Source of the DNA: an uncultured Bacillaceae bacterium
Lineage (GTDB): Bacteria; Bacillota; Bacilli; Bacillales; Caldibacillaceae
Assembly (NCBI GenBank): GCA_937951955.1
Contig: CALGAD010000091.1
Location: forward strand, 1 to 33,061
DNA: 33,061 nucleotides
Reading direction: 5' to 3'
Part shown: in pieces, positions 24,997 to 32,702 of the stretch
How the letters are laid out: each line of letters starts with the position of its first letter
How positions within the stretch are numbered: the stretch's first letter is position 1
Notes under the pieces: model-generated
Seen by the model: the letters and a program-made list of their open reading frames with translations, nothing else
Database searches by the model: none
What the model was told of the DNA's origin: nothing
Program-made: the position numbers and the translations under genes

Positions 24997-25044
24997 TTCA
25001 CGTGAATCCGTTTTCTTGACGTTGTCAGAAAAAGAAGTTAAAAT
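24997..25044 (+). promoter_or_regulatory. sdhCAB promoter with upstream palindrome
   Basis: TTGACG (25016-25021), 17 bases, TAAAAT (25039-25044) is a good sigma-A promoter. The 10-bp palindrome TTCACGTGAA (24997-25006) lies nine bases before the -35 and could be an operator. The transcript leader would be about 70 bases. Confidence 0.65.
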
Positions 25045-25121
25045 TAAAATGTCATTAAATTGTAATATATTTTATTATGTTAAAAGATTCATATTTTTGC
25101 GCGAAGGGGAGGTTTTTACGC

Positions 25122-25733
25122 ATGGCCAATAACCGGGAATTCGGTTGGCGGAGACTGCACTCGTTGTTAGGGCTGTTTCCAATCGGGCTATTTTTAATTG
25201 TGCATTTTTCGGTCAACTATTATTCAACAAAGGGGGAAGAAGCGTACAATCAGGCAGCAGGTTTCATGGGCAATCTGCCGTTTTTATTGTTTCTTGAATT
25301 TGCCCTGATATACATTCCGTTAGTCTTCCATGCTGTTTACGGTGTGTATATAGCTTTTACTGCCAAACATAATGTAAACCGTTATGGAACATTTCGCAAC
25401 TGGATGTTTTTACTCCAGCGGATTACAGGATTGTTCCTGATTGTTTTCATTGCCTGGCATGTTTGGGAAACGAGAGTGCAGAAAGCCTTTGGTGCGGAAG
25501 TTAACTTCGATATGATGGAAAACATTTTAGACAACCCGTGGATGCTGGCATTCTACATTGCAGGGGTTGTTTCTAGCATGTTCCATCTGGCGAATGGTAT
25601 ATGGTCATTCTGTGTCAGCTGGGGAATTACCGTATCACCCCGTTCACAACAAATCATGACCTATATCACCATGGCTTTCTTTATTGTCATGTCTTATGTT
25701 GGTATCCGTGCATTATTAGGCTTCGTGATTTAA
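25122..25733 (+). CDS. sdhC: Succinate dehydrogenase cytochrome b558 subunit
   Basis: A 203-residue membrane anchor of complex II with five transmembrane helices and two b hemes; it passes electrons from the iron-sulfur subunit to menaquinone. Histidines fall at 28, 70, 113 and 155, exactly the heme-ligand numbering known for B. subtilis SdhC, which also confirms ATG 25122 as the start. GGGGAGG lies nine bases upstream. First gene of sdhCAB. Its stop codon lies within a 15-bp tandem duplication. Confidence 0.95.
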   Translation: MANNREFGWRRLHSLLGLFPIGLFLIVHFSVNYYSTKGEEAYNQAAGFMGNLPFLLFLEFALIYIPLVFHAVYGVYIAFTAKHNVNRYGTFRNWMFLLQRITGLFLIVFIAWHVWETRVQKAFGAEVNFDMMENILDNPWMLAFYIAGVVSSMFHLANGIWSFCVSWGITVSPRSQQIMTYITMAFFIVMSYVGIRALLGFVI

Positions 25734-25755
25734 TGGGATTTGATTTAATGGGATT
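25726..25755 (+). repeat. Perfect 15-bp tandem duplication at the sdhC stop
   Basis: TGATTTAATGGGATT occurs twice in direct tandem (25726-25740, 25741-25755). The first copy contains the sdhC stop codon TAA. The second adds only non-coding sequence. Confidence 0.9.
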
Positions 25756-25832
25756 TTAATATAGTCATAAATTATTAATTTGAAATTATTCCAGAACTGC
25801 TTCAGATAACATTCGAAGGAGTGGGTTTTCTA

Positions 25833-27584
25833 ATGAAAAAGGGGAAAGTAATCGTCGTTGGCGGTGGCCTTGCAGGCCTCATGGCAACGATTAAAGTATC
25901 AGAAGCGGGTTATCCCGTTGATCTATTCTCACTCGTACCGGTAAAACGTTCACACTCCGTATGTGCTCAAGGGGGAATCAATGGTGCTGTGAATACAAAA
26001 GGAGAAGGAGACTCTCCGTGGCAGCACTTTGATGATACGGTATATGGCGGTGATTTTTTAGCGAACCAGCCACCGGTTCTTGCGATGTGTGAAGCGGCAC
26101 CGAAAATTATTCATATGTTTGACCGCATGGGAGTTATGTTTAACAGAACTCCAGAAGGTTTGCTCGATTTTAGACGATTCGGAGGAACGCTTTATCACCG
26201 GACGGCTTATGCCGGGGCAACAACAGGACAGCAATTATTATATGCCCTTGATGAACAAGTGCGCCGTCACGAAGTTGAAGGACAGGTAACAAAATATGAA
26301 GGCTGGGACTTTTTAGGGGTTATCCTTGATGATGATGGTGTTGCTCGCGGTATTGTCGCGCAAGATTTAAAGACGATGGAAATTCGTGCCTTCCCTGGTG
26401 ATGCTGTGATCATTGCGACCGGTGGAATCGGCATGATTTTCGGAAAATCAACGAACTCCATGATCAATACCGGTTCAGCCCAATCGATTCTTTATCAACA
26501 GGGCGCCTATTACGCCAATGGTGAATTCATACAAATCCATCCGACAGCCATTCCGGGTGATGATAAACTGCGCTTGATGAGTGAATCCGCTCGCGGTGAA
26601 GGCGGAAGGGTTTGGACATATAAAGATGGTAAACCGTGGTATTTCTTGGAAGAAAAGTATCCATTATATGGTAACCTCGTACCCCGGGATATTGCCACAA
26701 GGGAAATTTTCCACGTTTGTGTCGATTTGAAATTAGGTATTAATGGGGAAAACATGGTCTATTTGGATCTCACCCATAAAGATCCGGAAGAACTGGATGT
26801 AAAGCTCGGCGGTATTTTAGAAATTTACGAGAAATTCATGGGTGAAGACCCGCGGAAAGTACCGATGAAAGTGTTCCCGGCAGTACACTACACGATGGGT
26901 GGCTTGTGGATTGATTACGATCAAATGACCAATATACCGGGAGTATTTGCTGCTGGTGAGTGTGATTATTCACAACACGGCGCCAACCGCCTGGGTGCAA
27001 ACTCCTTATTATCAGCTGTTTATGGCGGAATGGTAGCTGGACCGAAAGCCGTTGAATATATTGAAGGACTTGAGAAAAGCGCTGACGCCATGCCATCGTC
27101 CTTATTCGAATCTTATAAAAAGCAACACGATGAGGAATTCGAAAACATTCTGGCGATGGATGGAACGGAAAACGCGTATGAGTTGCATCGCGAGTTAGGT
27201 CAATGGATGACCGATAACGTGACGGTTGTCCGTTACAATGACCGGCTCTTGAAGACGGATGAAAAGATTCAAGAATTACTCGAAAGATACAAAAATATCA
27301 ATGTTCAAGATACTTCTCGCTGGAATAACCAGGGAGCGGTGTTTATCCGGCATCTCTACAATATGATGCAACTTGCACGGGTCATTACATTAGGTGCTTA
27401 TAACCGGAATGAATCTAGAGGTGCCCACTATAAACCGGAATTCCCGGAGCGGGATGATGAAAACTGGCTGAAGACGACGAAAGCGAAGTTTGTTGGTAAA
27501 GATAAAGCACCTGAATTTGAATATGAGGATGTTGATGTTTCTTTAATTAAACCGAGACCGCGTGATTACACGAAGAAGGCTTGA
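25833..27584 (+). CDS. sdhA: Succinate dehydrogenase flavoprotein subunit
   Basis: A 583-residue subunit (B. subtilis 586) that oxidises succinate to fumarate. The dinucleotide fold VVGGGLAGLMA starts at about 8. H41 in RSHSVCAQGGINGAV is the histidine to which FAD is covalently attached. The active-site segment SARGEGGRVW lies near 254-263, and GANRLGANSLL near 388-398 closes the FAD site. ATG 25833 has AAGGAG about 11 bases upstream; GTG 25821 lies inside that site. Second gene of sdhCAB, 99 bases after sdhC. Confidence 0.96.
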   Translation: MKKGKVIVVGGGLAGLMATIKVSEAGYPVDLFSLVPVKRSHSVCAQGGINGAVNTKGEGDSPWQHFDDTVYGGDFLANQPPVLAMCEAAPKIIHMFDRMGVMFNRTPEGLLDFRRFGGTLYHRTAYAGATTGQQLLYALDEQVRRHEVEGQVTKYEGWDFLGVILDDDGVARGIVAQDLKTMEIRAFPGDAVIIATGGIGMIFGKSTNSMINTGSAQSILYQQGAYYANGEFIQIHPTAIPGDDKLRLMSESARGEGGRVWTYKDGKPWYFLEEKYPLYGNLVPRDIATREIFHVCVDLKLGINGENMVYLDLTHKDPEELDVKLGGILEIYEKFMGEDPRKVPMKVFPAVHYTMGGLWIDYDQMTNIPGVFAAGECDYSQHGANRLGANSLLSAVYGGMVAGPKAVEYIEGLEKSADAMPSSLFESYKKQHDEEFENILAMDGTENAYELHRELGQWMTDNVTVVRYNDRLLKTDEKIQELLERYKNINVQDTSRWNNQGAVFIRHLYNMMQLARVITLGAYNRNESRGAHYKPEFPERDDENWLKTTKAKFVGKDKAPEFEYEDVDVSLIKPRPRDYTKKA

Positions 27585-27612
27585 TTATCATGCAAGAGGG
27601 GAGAAGAGAAAT

Positions 27613-28377
27613 ATGGCTGAAGAACGAAAAACGGTCACGTTAATTATAGAACGTCAAGACAATCCGGATTCGAAACCGTATGTAGAGACGTTTGAAATTC
27701 CGTATCGGCCGAATATGAACGTTATTACGGCCCTTATGGAAATTCAGCGGAATCCGGTGACGAAGGACGGTAAGAAAACCACTCCTGTCGCATGGGAAAG
27801 CAGTTGCCTGGAAGAGGTGTGCGGTGCCTGTTCTATGGTGATTAACGGAACACCCCGTCAAGCCTGTACCGCACTAATCGATCAACTAGAAGAACCAATT
27901 CGACTGGCACCGATGCGCACTTTCCCGGTTGTCCGTGATTTAATCGTTGATCGGAGCAGAATGTTCGATGCCTTGAAGAAAGTAAAAGCTTGGATCCCGA
28001 TTGACGGAACGTATGATTTGGGACCGGGGCCGAGGATGCCGGAACCGAGACGTCAATGGGCTTACGAATTATCCAAATGCATGACGTGCGGGGTTTGCCT
28101 CGAGGCCTGCCCGAATGTTAACGAGAACTCCAGCTTTATGGGACCGGCACCATTATCACAAGTTCGACTCTTTAACGCTCACCCAACCGGCGCCATGTAC
28201 AAATCCGAGCGGTTGAATGCCATTATGGGGGATGGTGGCCTCGGCGGTTGTGGTAATTCCCAAAACTGTGTTGCCGCCTGTCCAAAGGGAATTCCGCTCA
28301 CCACTTCCATCGCGGCATTAAACCGGGAAGCTACTATGCAAATGTTTAAGAACTTCTTTGGTAGCGATTATAATTAA
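27613..28377 (+). CDS. sdhB: Succinate dehydrogenase iron-sulfur subunit
   Basis: A 254-residue subunit carrying the three Fe-S clusters. [2Fe-2S]: C65, C70, C73, C85. The second set is C156, C159, C162 (CMTCGVC) with C166; the third is C213, C219, C223. These make up the [4Fe-4S] and [3Fe-4S] sites of the family. It relays electrons from SdhA FAD to the hemes of SdhC. ATG 27613 follows GAGGGGAGAAGAG, 28 bases after sdhA. The longer in-frame start at 27562 overlaps sdhA and has no site. A perfect terminator follows. Confidence 0.96.
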   Translation: MAEERKTVTLIIERQDNPDSKPYVETFEIPYRPNMNVITALMEIQRNPVTKDGKKTTPVAWESSCLEEVCGACSMVINGTPRQACTALIDQLEEPIRLAPMRTFPVVRDLIVDRSRMFDALKKVKAWIPIDGTYDLGPGPRMPEPRRQWAYELSKCMTCGVCLEACPNVNENSSFMGPAPLSQVRLFNAHPTGAMYKSERLNAIMGDGGLGGCGNSQNCVAACPKGIPLTTSIAALNREATMQMFKNFFGSDYN

Positions 28378-28389
28378 TCATCATGATTC

Positions 28390-28424
28390 AATAAGGTTGA
28401 CTCAATCGGGTCAACCTTATTTTA
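28390..28424 (+). terminator. Terminator of sdhCAB
   Basis: AATAAGGTTGA (28390-28400) and TCAACCTTATT (28411-28421) are perfectly complementary over 11 bp, and the tail reads TTATTTT. Confidence 0.85.
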
Positions 28425-28433
28425 AAAGCATAG

Positions 28434-28451
28434 TGAATGAATAATCATTCA
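28434..28451 (+). promoter_or_regulatory. Perfect FadR operator before the thioesterase gene
   Basis: TGAATGAATAATCATTCA fits the Bacillus FadR box TGAATGAMTAMTCATTCA at every position. It lies 17 bases before the TTG start of the thioesterase gene and ten bases past the sdhCAB terminator. A clear promoter is not visible; TTGACT at 28397-28402 with TTTTAA at 28420-28425 is weak. Confidence 0.88.
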
Positions 28452-28468
28452 ATCAGGGAGGGGTACTC

Positions 28469-28918
28469 TTGCCGAAACATATTTCGTATATTGAAGACTT
28501 TGAAAGCTGGATTAGCGATTTTAAATTTTTTATACCGGTCCGGGTCCGGTTTAGCGAGACGGATCTTTTTGGCCATGTGAACAATACTGTTCCATTTATC
28601 TATTTTGAACAGGCCCGCATCGAATTTTTAAAATCCGTTAATGTATTATTTGATCTGACTCATGCCGATCCCCAATATGTACCGGTGGTTGCTGATTTAC
28701 AATGTGATTTTCTCAAAGAAATGTTTTTTAACGACGATTTAAAAGTGTACGTGAAAGCGGCGCGCATCGGCACCTCTTCGGTCGATTTGCATTATTTAAT
28801 CACACGGGAAGACGATATTTGTGCAACCGGGCGGGGGACGCTCGTGAAAATTAATAAACAGACGGGAAAAAGTGCACCATGGACAGATGAGGAACGGGAA
28901 CGGCTGCAAAAAGGGTGA
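28469..28918 (+). CDS. Acyl-CoA thioesterase, 4HBT hotdog family (YsmA-like)
   Basis: A 149-residue hotdog-fold thioesterase. The motif VRFSETDLFGHVNNT (26-40) has the catalytic aspartate D32 and the HVNN turn, followed by the long helix IYFEQARIEFL. It should hydrolyse acyl- or aroyl-CoA; the chain length is not known. TTG 28469 has GGGAGGGG six bases upstream. In B. subtilis the equivalent gene (ysmA) sits just after sdhB. Here a terminator and a perfect FadR box separate the two, which argues that its natural substrate is a fatty acyl-CoA or a beta-oxidation intermediate (inference). Confidence 0.87.
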   Translation: MPKHISYIEDFESWISDFKFFIPVRVRFSETDLFGHVNNTVPFIYFEQARIEFLKSVNVLFDLTHADPQYVPVVADLQCDFLKEMFFNDDLKVYVKAARIGTSSVDLHYLITREDDICATGRGTLVKINKQTGKSAPWTDEERERLQKG

Positions 28919-28965
28919 AATAAAAAATATTTTGCCTATTTCTCCTTCAATCCGCATAATGCTGG

Positions 28966-28994
28966 AACTCTCGCAACTTTGTTTACATATGATA
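28966..28994 (+). promoter_or_regulatory. Sigma-K-type promoter of gerE
   Basis: AAC (28966-28968) and CATATGATA (28986-28994) are 17 bases apart; the latter fits the sigma-K -10 pattern CATANNNTA at every fixed base. gerE is known to be transcribed by sigma-K in the mother cell. Confidence 0.7.
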
Positions 28995-29057
28995 TGTTGA
29001 CGATTCAATACCCATCCCCGCGTTTCTAGCTGGCGAAGGCAAGGAGGGTTCGTGTAT

Positions 29058-29282
29058 TTGAAGGAGAATGATTTCACTCATAAGCCGTTATTAACAAAGC
29101 GAGAAAGGGAAGTTTTCGAGCTGTTAGTCCAGGATAAAACAACAAAGGAGATCGCTCAAGAATTATTTATTAGCGAGAAAACAGTTCGAAATCATATTTC
29201 AAATGCCATGCAAAAATTGGGTGTAAAGGGACGTTCACAAGCTGTAGTCGAACTTCTCCGGATGGGGGAGTTGAAGCTTTAA
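29058..29282 (+). CDS. gerE: GerE, late mother-cell transcription regulator
   Basis: A 74-residue LuxR-type helix-turn-helix protein with no receiver domain, typical of GerE. LLTKREREVFELLVQDKTTKEIAQELFISEKTVRNHISNAMQKLGVKGRSQAV is almost unchanged from B. subtilis. GerE acts with sigma-K late in sporulation, switching on coat genes. TTG 29058 gives exactly 74 residues, the B. subtilis length, and GGAGG lies ten bases upstream; GTG 29052 (76 residues) is possible but too close to that site. Own promoter and terminator. Confidence 0.96.
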   Translation: MKENDFTHKPLLTKREREVFELLVQDKTTKEIAQELFISEKTVRNHISNAMQKLGVKGRSQAVVELLRMGELKL

Positions 29283-29285
29283 AAA

Positions 29286-29318
29286 AAACCGGCTATCCTG
29301 AGGGAGGCCGGTTTCTCA
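29286..29318 (+). terminator. Terminator of gerE
   Basis: AAACCGGC (29286-29293) pairs perfectly with GCCGGTTT (29307-29314) around a 13-base loop; the T-run is short (TTTCTC). The stretch from here to 29532 has no gene. It holds a possible promoter (TTGCAA 29322-29327, TACATT 29345-29350, spacing 17) and the palindrome AACAATTGTT (29394-29403). Confidence 0.7.
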
Positions 29319-29532
29319 TTGTTGCAAAGTTTTCCTTCATGCTCTACATTATATTTATGTGAAGCGGCAATGTTTCACAAGTTGAGGTCATGTAACAATT
29401 GTTGGTCAGGATGATTAAATTTGCCGATGTAACTTGAAATTTATAGAAAAGAAGGCGACAATGAAATAGAATACCAACCGGGTTCGAGCAGAACAAATTG
29501 ACTGAACTCGATTTATCGGGGGAGGATTTGGC

Positions 29533-29985
29533 TTGAACGAACAATTCATGAAAGCACATGTTACTGATTCAGTTAAAGATATGGAAAAACATTTACGATA
29601 TATCTCGCAAATTATTAAACGAAAAGGTCGGGAAATATTAAAGAATTATTCCATTACTCCACCGCAGTTTTTAGCCTTACAATGGCTATTTGATGAAGGC
29701 GATATGACAATTGGTGAATTATCGAATAAAATGTATTTAGCCTTTAGCACCACAACGGATATTATCGACCGATTGGAGAAAAATGGTCTCGTTAAAAGAG
29801 TAAAAGATAAGAATGATCGTCGGCTCGTTCAAATTCATTTATTAGATGATGGTAAAAAAATAATTGATGAAGTGATAAAGAAAAGACAGATGTATTTGGC
29901 AAAAGTTTTAGAGGACTTTTCAGAAGAGGAAATTGAAATATTGCAGCATTATTTAACGAAGCTACATAAAAAAATGAAAGATTGA
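29533..29985 (+). CDS. MarR-family transcriptional regulator (YsmB-like)
   Basis: A 150-residue winged-helix regulator. The recognition region TIGELSNKMYLAFSTTTDIIDRLEKNGLV lies at about 56-84, and the wing carries the MarR signature DKNDRRLVQIHL near 89-100. MarR proteins act as dimers and usually repress a nearby gene until a small ligand binds. TTG 29533 has GGAGG seven bases upstream. It lies 16 bases before racE, so the two are probably co-transcribed. The palindrome at 29394-29403 upstream could be its own operator (inference). Ligand and targets are unknown. Confidence 0.9.
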   Translation: MNEQFMKAHVTDSVKDMEKHLRYISQIIKRKGREILKNYSITPPQFLALQWLFDEGDMTIGELSNKMYLAFSTTTDIIDRLEKNGLVKRVKDKNDRRLVQIHLLDDGKKIIDEVIKKRQMYLAKVLEDFSEEEIEILQHYLTKLHKKMKD

Positions 29986-30001
29986 GGGGAGTTTTTTTAT
30001 T

Positions 30002-30802
30002 TTGGCAGAAAAACCGATAGGCATCATAGATTCAGGTGTAGGTGGTTTAACAGTAGTGAAAGAAGTGATCCGTCAGCTTCCGAATGAATCCATTCTTTAC
30101 CTTGGCGATACGGCTCGCTGTCCTTATGGTTCCAGGCCGGAAGAGGAAATCAAACAGTTTACCTGGGAAATCGTTCGCTACTTGAAACAATATGATATAA
30201 AAATGTTAATCATCGCTTGTAATACGATAACATCAGTCAGTTTGCAGGAAATTCGCAAAGAGCTGCCGATTCCTGTTTTAGGAGTGATCCATCCGGGAGC
30301 TCGCGCTGCCATCAAGGTATCGAAGCGGAATTCCATTGGTGTGATTGGCACGGAGATGACGATCAATAGTAAAGCGTATGAATATGCATTAAAATCCATT
30401 CGCAAATACATTTCCGTTTACGGACTTGCCTGCCCTAAATTTGTCCCGCTCGTCGAAAGCGGCAAGTTCCAGACCCCGGATGCGAAATCCGTCGTGTATG
30501 AATCGTTAAAACCATTGCAAGAGTTTGATATTGATACGCTTATTTTAGGGTGTACCCATTATCCGTTGCTCGAACCGTATATTCGCTCGTTTTTCGCAAA
30601 TCGTGTTAAAGTGATCAGTTCTGGCGAAGAAACGGCGCGCGAAGCAAGTGTGATCCTGGATCATACCGAAACAATGGCACACGCTGAACATATTCCGAAA
30701 TATAAATTTTTAACGACCGGTTCGGTTGAGATGTTCCAGTCCATTGCGGAACAATGGCTTGAGATGGACAATTTGGATATTGAGCAAATACAACTATCGT
30801 AG
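30002..30802 (+). CDS. racE: Glutamate racemase
   Basis: A 266-residue enzyme making D-glutamate for peptidoglycan. The two catalytic cysteines are C73 (IIACNTITS) and C184 (LGCTHYPLL); D10 in IGIIDSGVGG and D36 in LGDTARCPYGSRP also match. TTG 30002 has GGGGAG about ten bases upstream over a T-rich spacer. It lies 16 bases after the MarR gene, as in B. subtilis, and is followed by a terminator. racE is normally the essential racemase in Bacillus. Confidence 0.95.
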   Translation: MAEKPIGIIDSGVGGLTVVKEVIRQLPNESILYLGDTARCPYGSRPEEEIKQFTWEIVRYLKQYDIKMLIIACNTITSVSLQEIRKELPIPVLGVIHPGARAAIKVSKRNSIGVIGTEMTINSKAYEYALKSIRKYISVYGLACPKFVPLVESGKFQTPDAKSVVYESLKPLQEFDIDTLILGCTHYPLLEPYIRSFFANRVKVISSGEETAREASVILDHTETMAHAEHIPKYKFLTTGSVEMFQSIAEQWLEMDNLDIEQIQLS

Positions 30803-30816
30803 ATTGTTAAATCTTG

Positions 30817-30842
30817 AACACAGCGACTCGCTGTGTTTTTTT
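30817..30842 (+). terminator. Terminator of racE
   Basis: AACACAGC (30817-30824) and GCTGTGTT (30830-30837) form a perfect stem with a GACTC loop, followed by seven T (30836-30842). Confidence 0.9.
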
Positions 30843-30980
30843 ATTGTGAAAAATCCCCTTGAAAGAAAGTTTGAATAGATCGCTTTGTATTGAACAAAAA
30901 ATGTACGAACTGCAGAATTGTGTAAGTGAAAAATTAATCTTTTACCCAAAGATTTTGTCCAATTTTTCAAGGAAAGCCGG

Positions 30981-31009
30981 TCTATTTATTTGGAAAAGCC
31001 GTATACATG
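30981..31009 (+). promoter_or_regulatory. Possible sigma-E promoter of gerM
   Basis: TCTATTT (30981-30987) and TATACATG (31002-31009), which keeps the ATACA core of the sigma-E -10, are 14 bases apart, the spacing typical of sigma-E. The match to the -35 is partial. gerM is a sigma-E gene in B. subtilis. Confidence 0.4.
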
Positions 31010-31044
31010 TAGTACAAACTATCTCTCGGGGGGATGAACTTGTA

Positions 31045-32088
31045 ATGAGGAAAATTTCATACTTCATATTACTGGCAGCCATGATGATCTTTGTAGCCGG
31101 TTGTGGCTTTTTGAATGCGGGGCAAAAGGAAGATATTGATCCGCCTCAAGATGTTACATATGAAGAGGCGGAAAGCATATTAGATGATGAAGAAGCAACC
31201 GATGAAGAAGAGGGTGAACCGACGATATCGACGGAACTTTACTTAATTGATCGAAACGGCTTTGTTGTCCCACGAACGTTTACCTTACCAAATACAGAAA
31301 GTGTTGCAAAACAAGCCCTCGAATATCTCGTGACCGGTGGACCGCTAGAAAATGATATCCCTGCCGATTTCCGCACCGTCTTACCGGCAGGCACGGAAAT
31401 GACCGTGAATATTGAAAATGGACTGGCAACGGTTGATTTCAATAAAGCTTTTACGGAATATGCACCGGAAGATGAAATGAGAATCTTGCAAGCTGTAACG
31501 TGGACGTTAACACAATTTGACACGATTAATCGGGTTAAACTCCAATTGAATGGGAATGAGCTTAAAGAAATGCCTGTAGGTGGAACGCCGATTCCTGAAC
31601 ATTTAACCCGACAAATCGGTATTAATTACGACCATTCAGATGTCGTTGATATTACCAATACTCGTCCAACAACGGTTTACTATATCGCTCAAAACGATCA
31701 TGAAGCTTACTACGTCCCGGTGACGAAACGGATTCGTAGCGATGCGGAAGATTTTGTTACGGCAGTGGTGAATGAGCTGGTAAAAGGACCAGGTTTGGAG
31801 TCGAATCTATATACGTTATTAATGCCGGATGTGGAGTTAGTTGAAGAGCCAGAAATTAAAGATGGAATTGTGACCTTGAATTTTAATGAAAACATTTTGA
31901 GCAGTTATGACCAGAAGATCATCGCTCAAGGAGTACTCGATGCGATTGTACTGACCTTGACCGAGCATGAGGAGATTGAAGGGGTTGCAATCCAGGTGAA
32001 CGGGGAAGAACAAGTGCTGAATCAAGAAGGAGAACCGTTAACATCCCCGGTGACGAGACCGAAACATTTGAATACAGGGAGTCTATAA
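31045..32088 (+). CDS. gerM: GerM lipoprotein
   Basis: A 347-residue lipoprotein. The signal peptide MRKISYFILLAAMMIFVAGC ends in a lipobox VAGC with lipidated C20. Two GerMN domains follow, recognisable by paired blocks: FVVPRTFTLPNTES...VKxL-type repeat starting about 70, and YYVPVTKRIRSDAEDFVTAV from about 226, each ending with a NGxE/VNGEE strand. In B. subtilis GerM is made in the mother cell and is needed to hold the SpoIIQ-SpoIIIAH channel at the septum. ATG 31045 is used; the open frame back to 30859 lacks a site. A terminator follows. Confidence 0.92.
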   Translation: MRKISYFILLAAMMIFVAGCGFLNAGQKEDIDPPQDVTYEEAESILDDEEATDEEEGEPTISTELYLIDRNGFVVPRTFTLPNTESVAKQALEYLVTGGPLENDIPADFRTVLPAGTEMTVNIENGLATVDFNKAFTEYAPEDEMRILQAVTWTLTQFDTINRVKLQLNGNELKEMPVGGTPIPEHLTRQIGINYDHSDVVDITNTRPTTVYYIAQNDHEAYYVPVTKRIRSDAEDFVTAVVNELVKGPGLESNLYTLLMPDVELVEEPEIKDGIVTLNFNENILSSYDQKIIAQGVLDAIVLTLTEHEEIEGVAIQVNGEEQVLNQEGEPLTSPVTRPKHLNTGSL

Positions 32089-32093
32089 TGATG

Positions 32094-32127
32094 AAAAAGA
32101 GGCTTGCAGCATTGTAGCCTCTTTTTT
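32094..32127 (+). terminator. Terminator of gerM
   Basis: AAAAAGAGGCT (32094-32104) and AGCCTCTTTTT (32116-32126) pair over 11 bp around an 11-base loop with a T-run. It begins six bases after the gerM stop. Confidence 0.88.
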
Positions 32128-32177
32128 CTTTAGATAGATTTAAGGGAAATCTTAAATTTTAAAAAGCTGTAAAGTAA

Positions 32178-32503
32178 TGGGTTAAACAAATTCATTTTCC
32201 AGCACGATTGGATGTTCGATTGTTGTATCGTTTGAAAATCATTAGAAATCGAGAAGGTGATGTGTTAGTTGCTCCACTAAAGGATATGAAAAATTCCTTT
32301 AACCACTTCGCTGGCAAATAATTATTGTTTCAAAGTTTTTTTCGAGTATCTGGATTATTAGAGTTAATAGAGAAAGGGCATTGGCTTATAATTAAATGTA
32401 ACTTTACCCGGTCTCTGCGTGGATATGATTCCTATTCATGGTTCAAGAAACCCTTACGGAAACTTTTATTATACGAAAGAAATTCCATAAATTACGTATA
32501 TAG
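32178..32503 (+). pseudogene. Decayed reading frame cut by the insertion sequence
   Basis: One frame is open from 32178 to a TAA at 32319-32321 (47 codons, containing RLDVRLLYRLKIIRNREGD) and then open again in the same frame until it meets the IS end at 32504 (about 60 codons, containing GYDSYSWFKKPLRKLLLYER). No start codon with a ribosome-binding site precedes it. The composition (basic and aromatic residues) looks protein-like, but I recognise no family. It may be a dead gene, possibly of mobile origin, truncated by the IS; chance reading is a real alternative. No rph (expected after gerM) is present. Confidence 0.25.
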
Positions 32504-32573
32504 TGGACCTACGTCAATATTTTGGACACAAATAGTTTAGTATTTTATCCAATGGAACTCTATCATCTTTCAT

Positions 32574-32685
32574 GGCTTTACATGTTTTGGCAGGCATGAT
32601 AATTGGTAGGCAAGGCCACAATGGAGCTCTGGTGGCTGAAGCCATCAGACATTGTATCATGCCTGCCTGGGAACCATGTAAAGCC
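32574..32685. repeat. Multi-stem inverted repeat inside the IS
   Basis: Nested perfect or near-perfect pairs: GGCTTTACATG (32574-32584) with CATGTAAAGCC (32675-32685); GGCAGGCATGATA (32589-32601) with TATCATGCCTGCC (32655-32667); CAATG (32619-32623) with CATTG (32650-32654); and TCTGGTGGC (32628-32636) with GCCATCAGA (32641-32649) around TGAA. Together they make 38 paired positions with one G-T. It starts 17 bases past the transposase stop on the minus strand and has no T-run on either side, so it is not an ordinary terminator. Confidence 0.9.
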
Positions 32686-32702
32686 GGGTTAACACCATTA
32701 AT

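Noticed and set aside
32088..32117. Nine-codon frame MMKKRLAAL after gerM
   Set aside because: It lies inside the terminator stem-loop and ends there.
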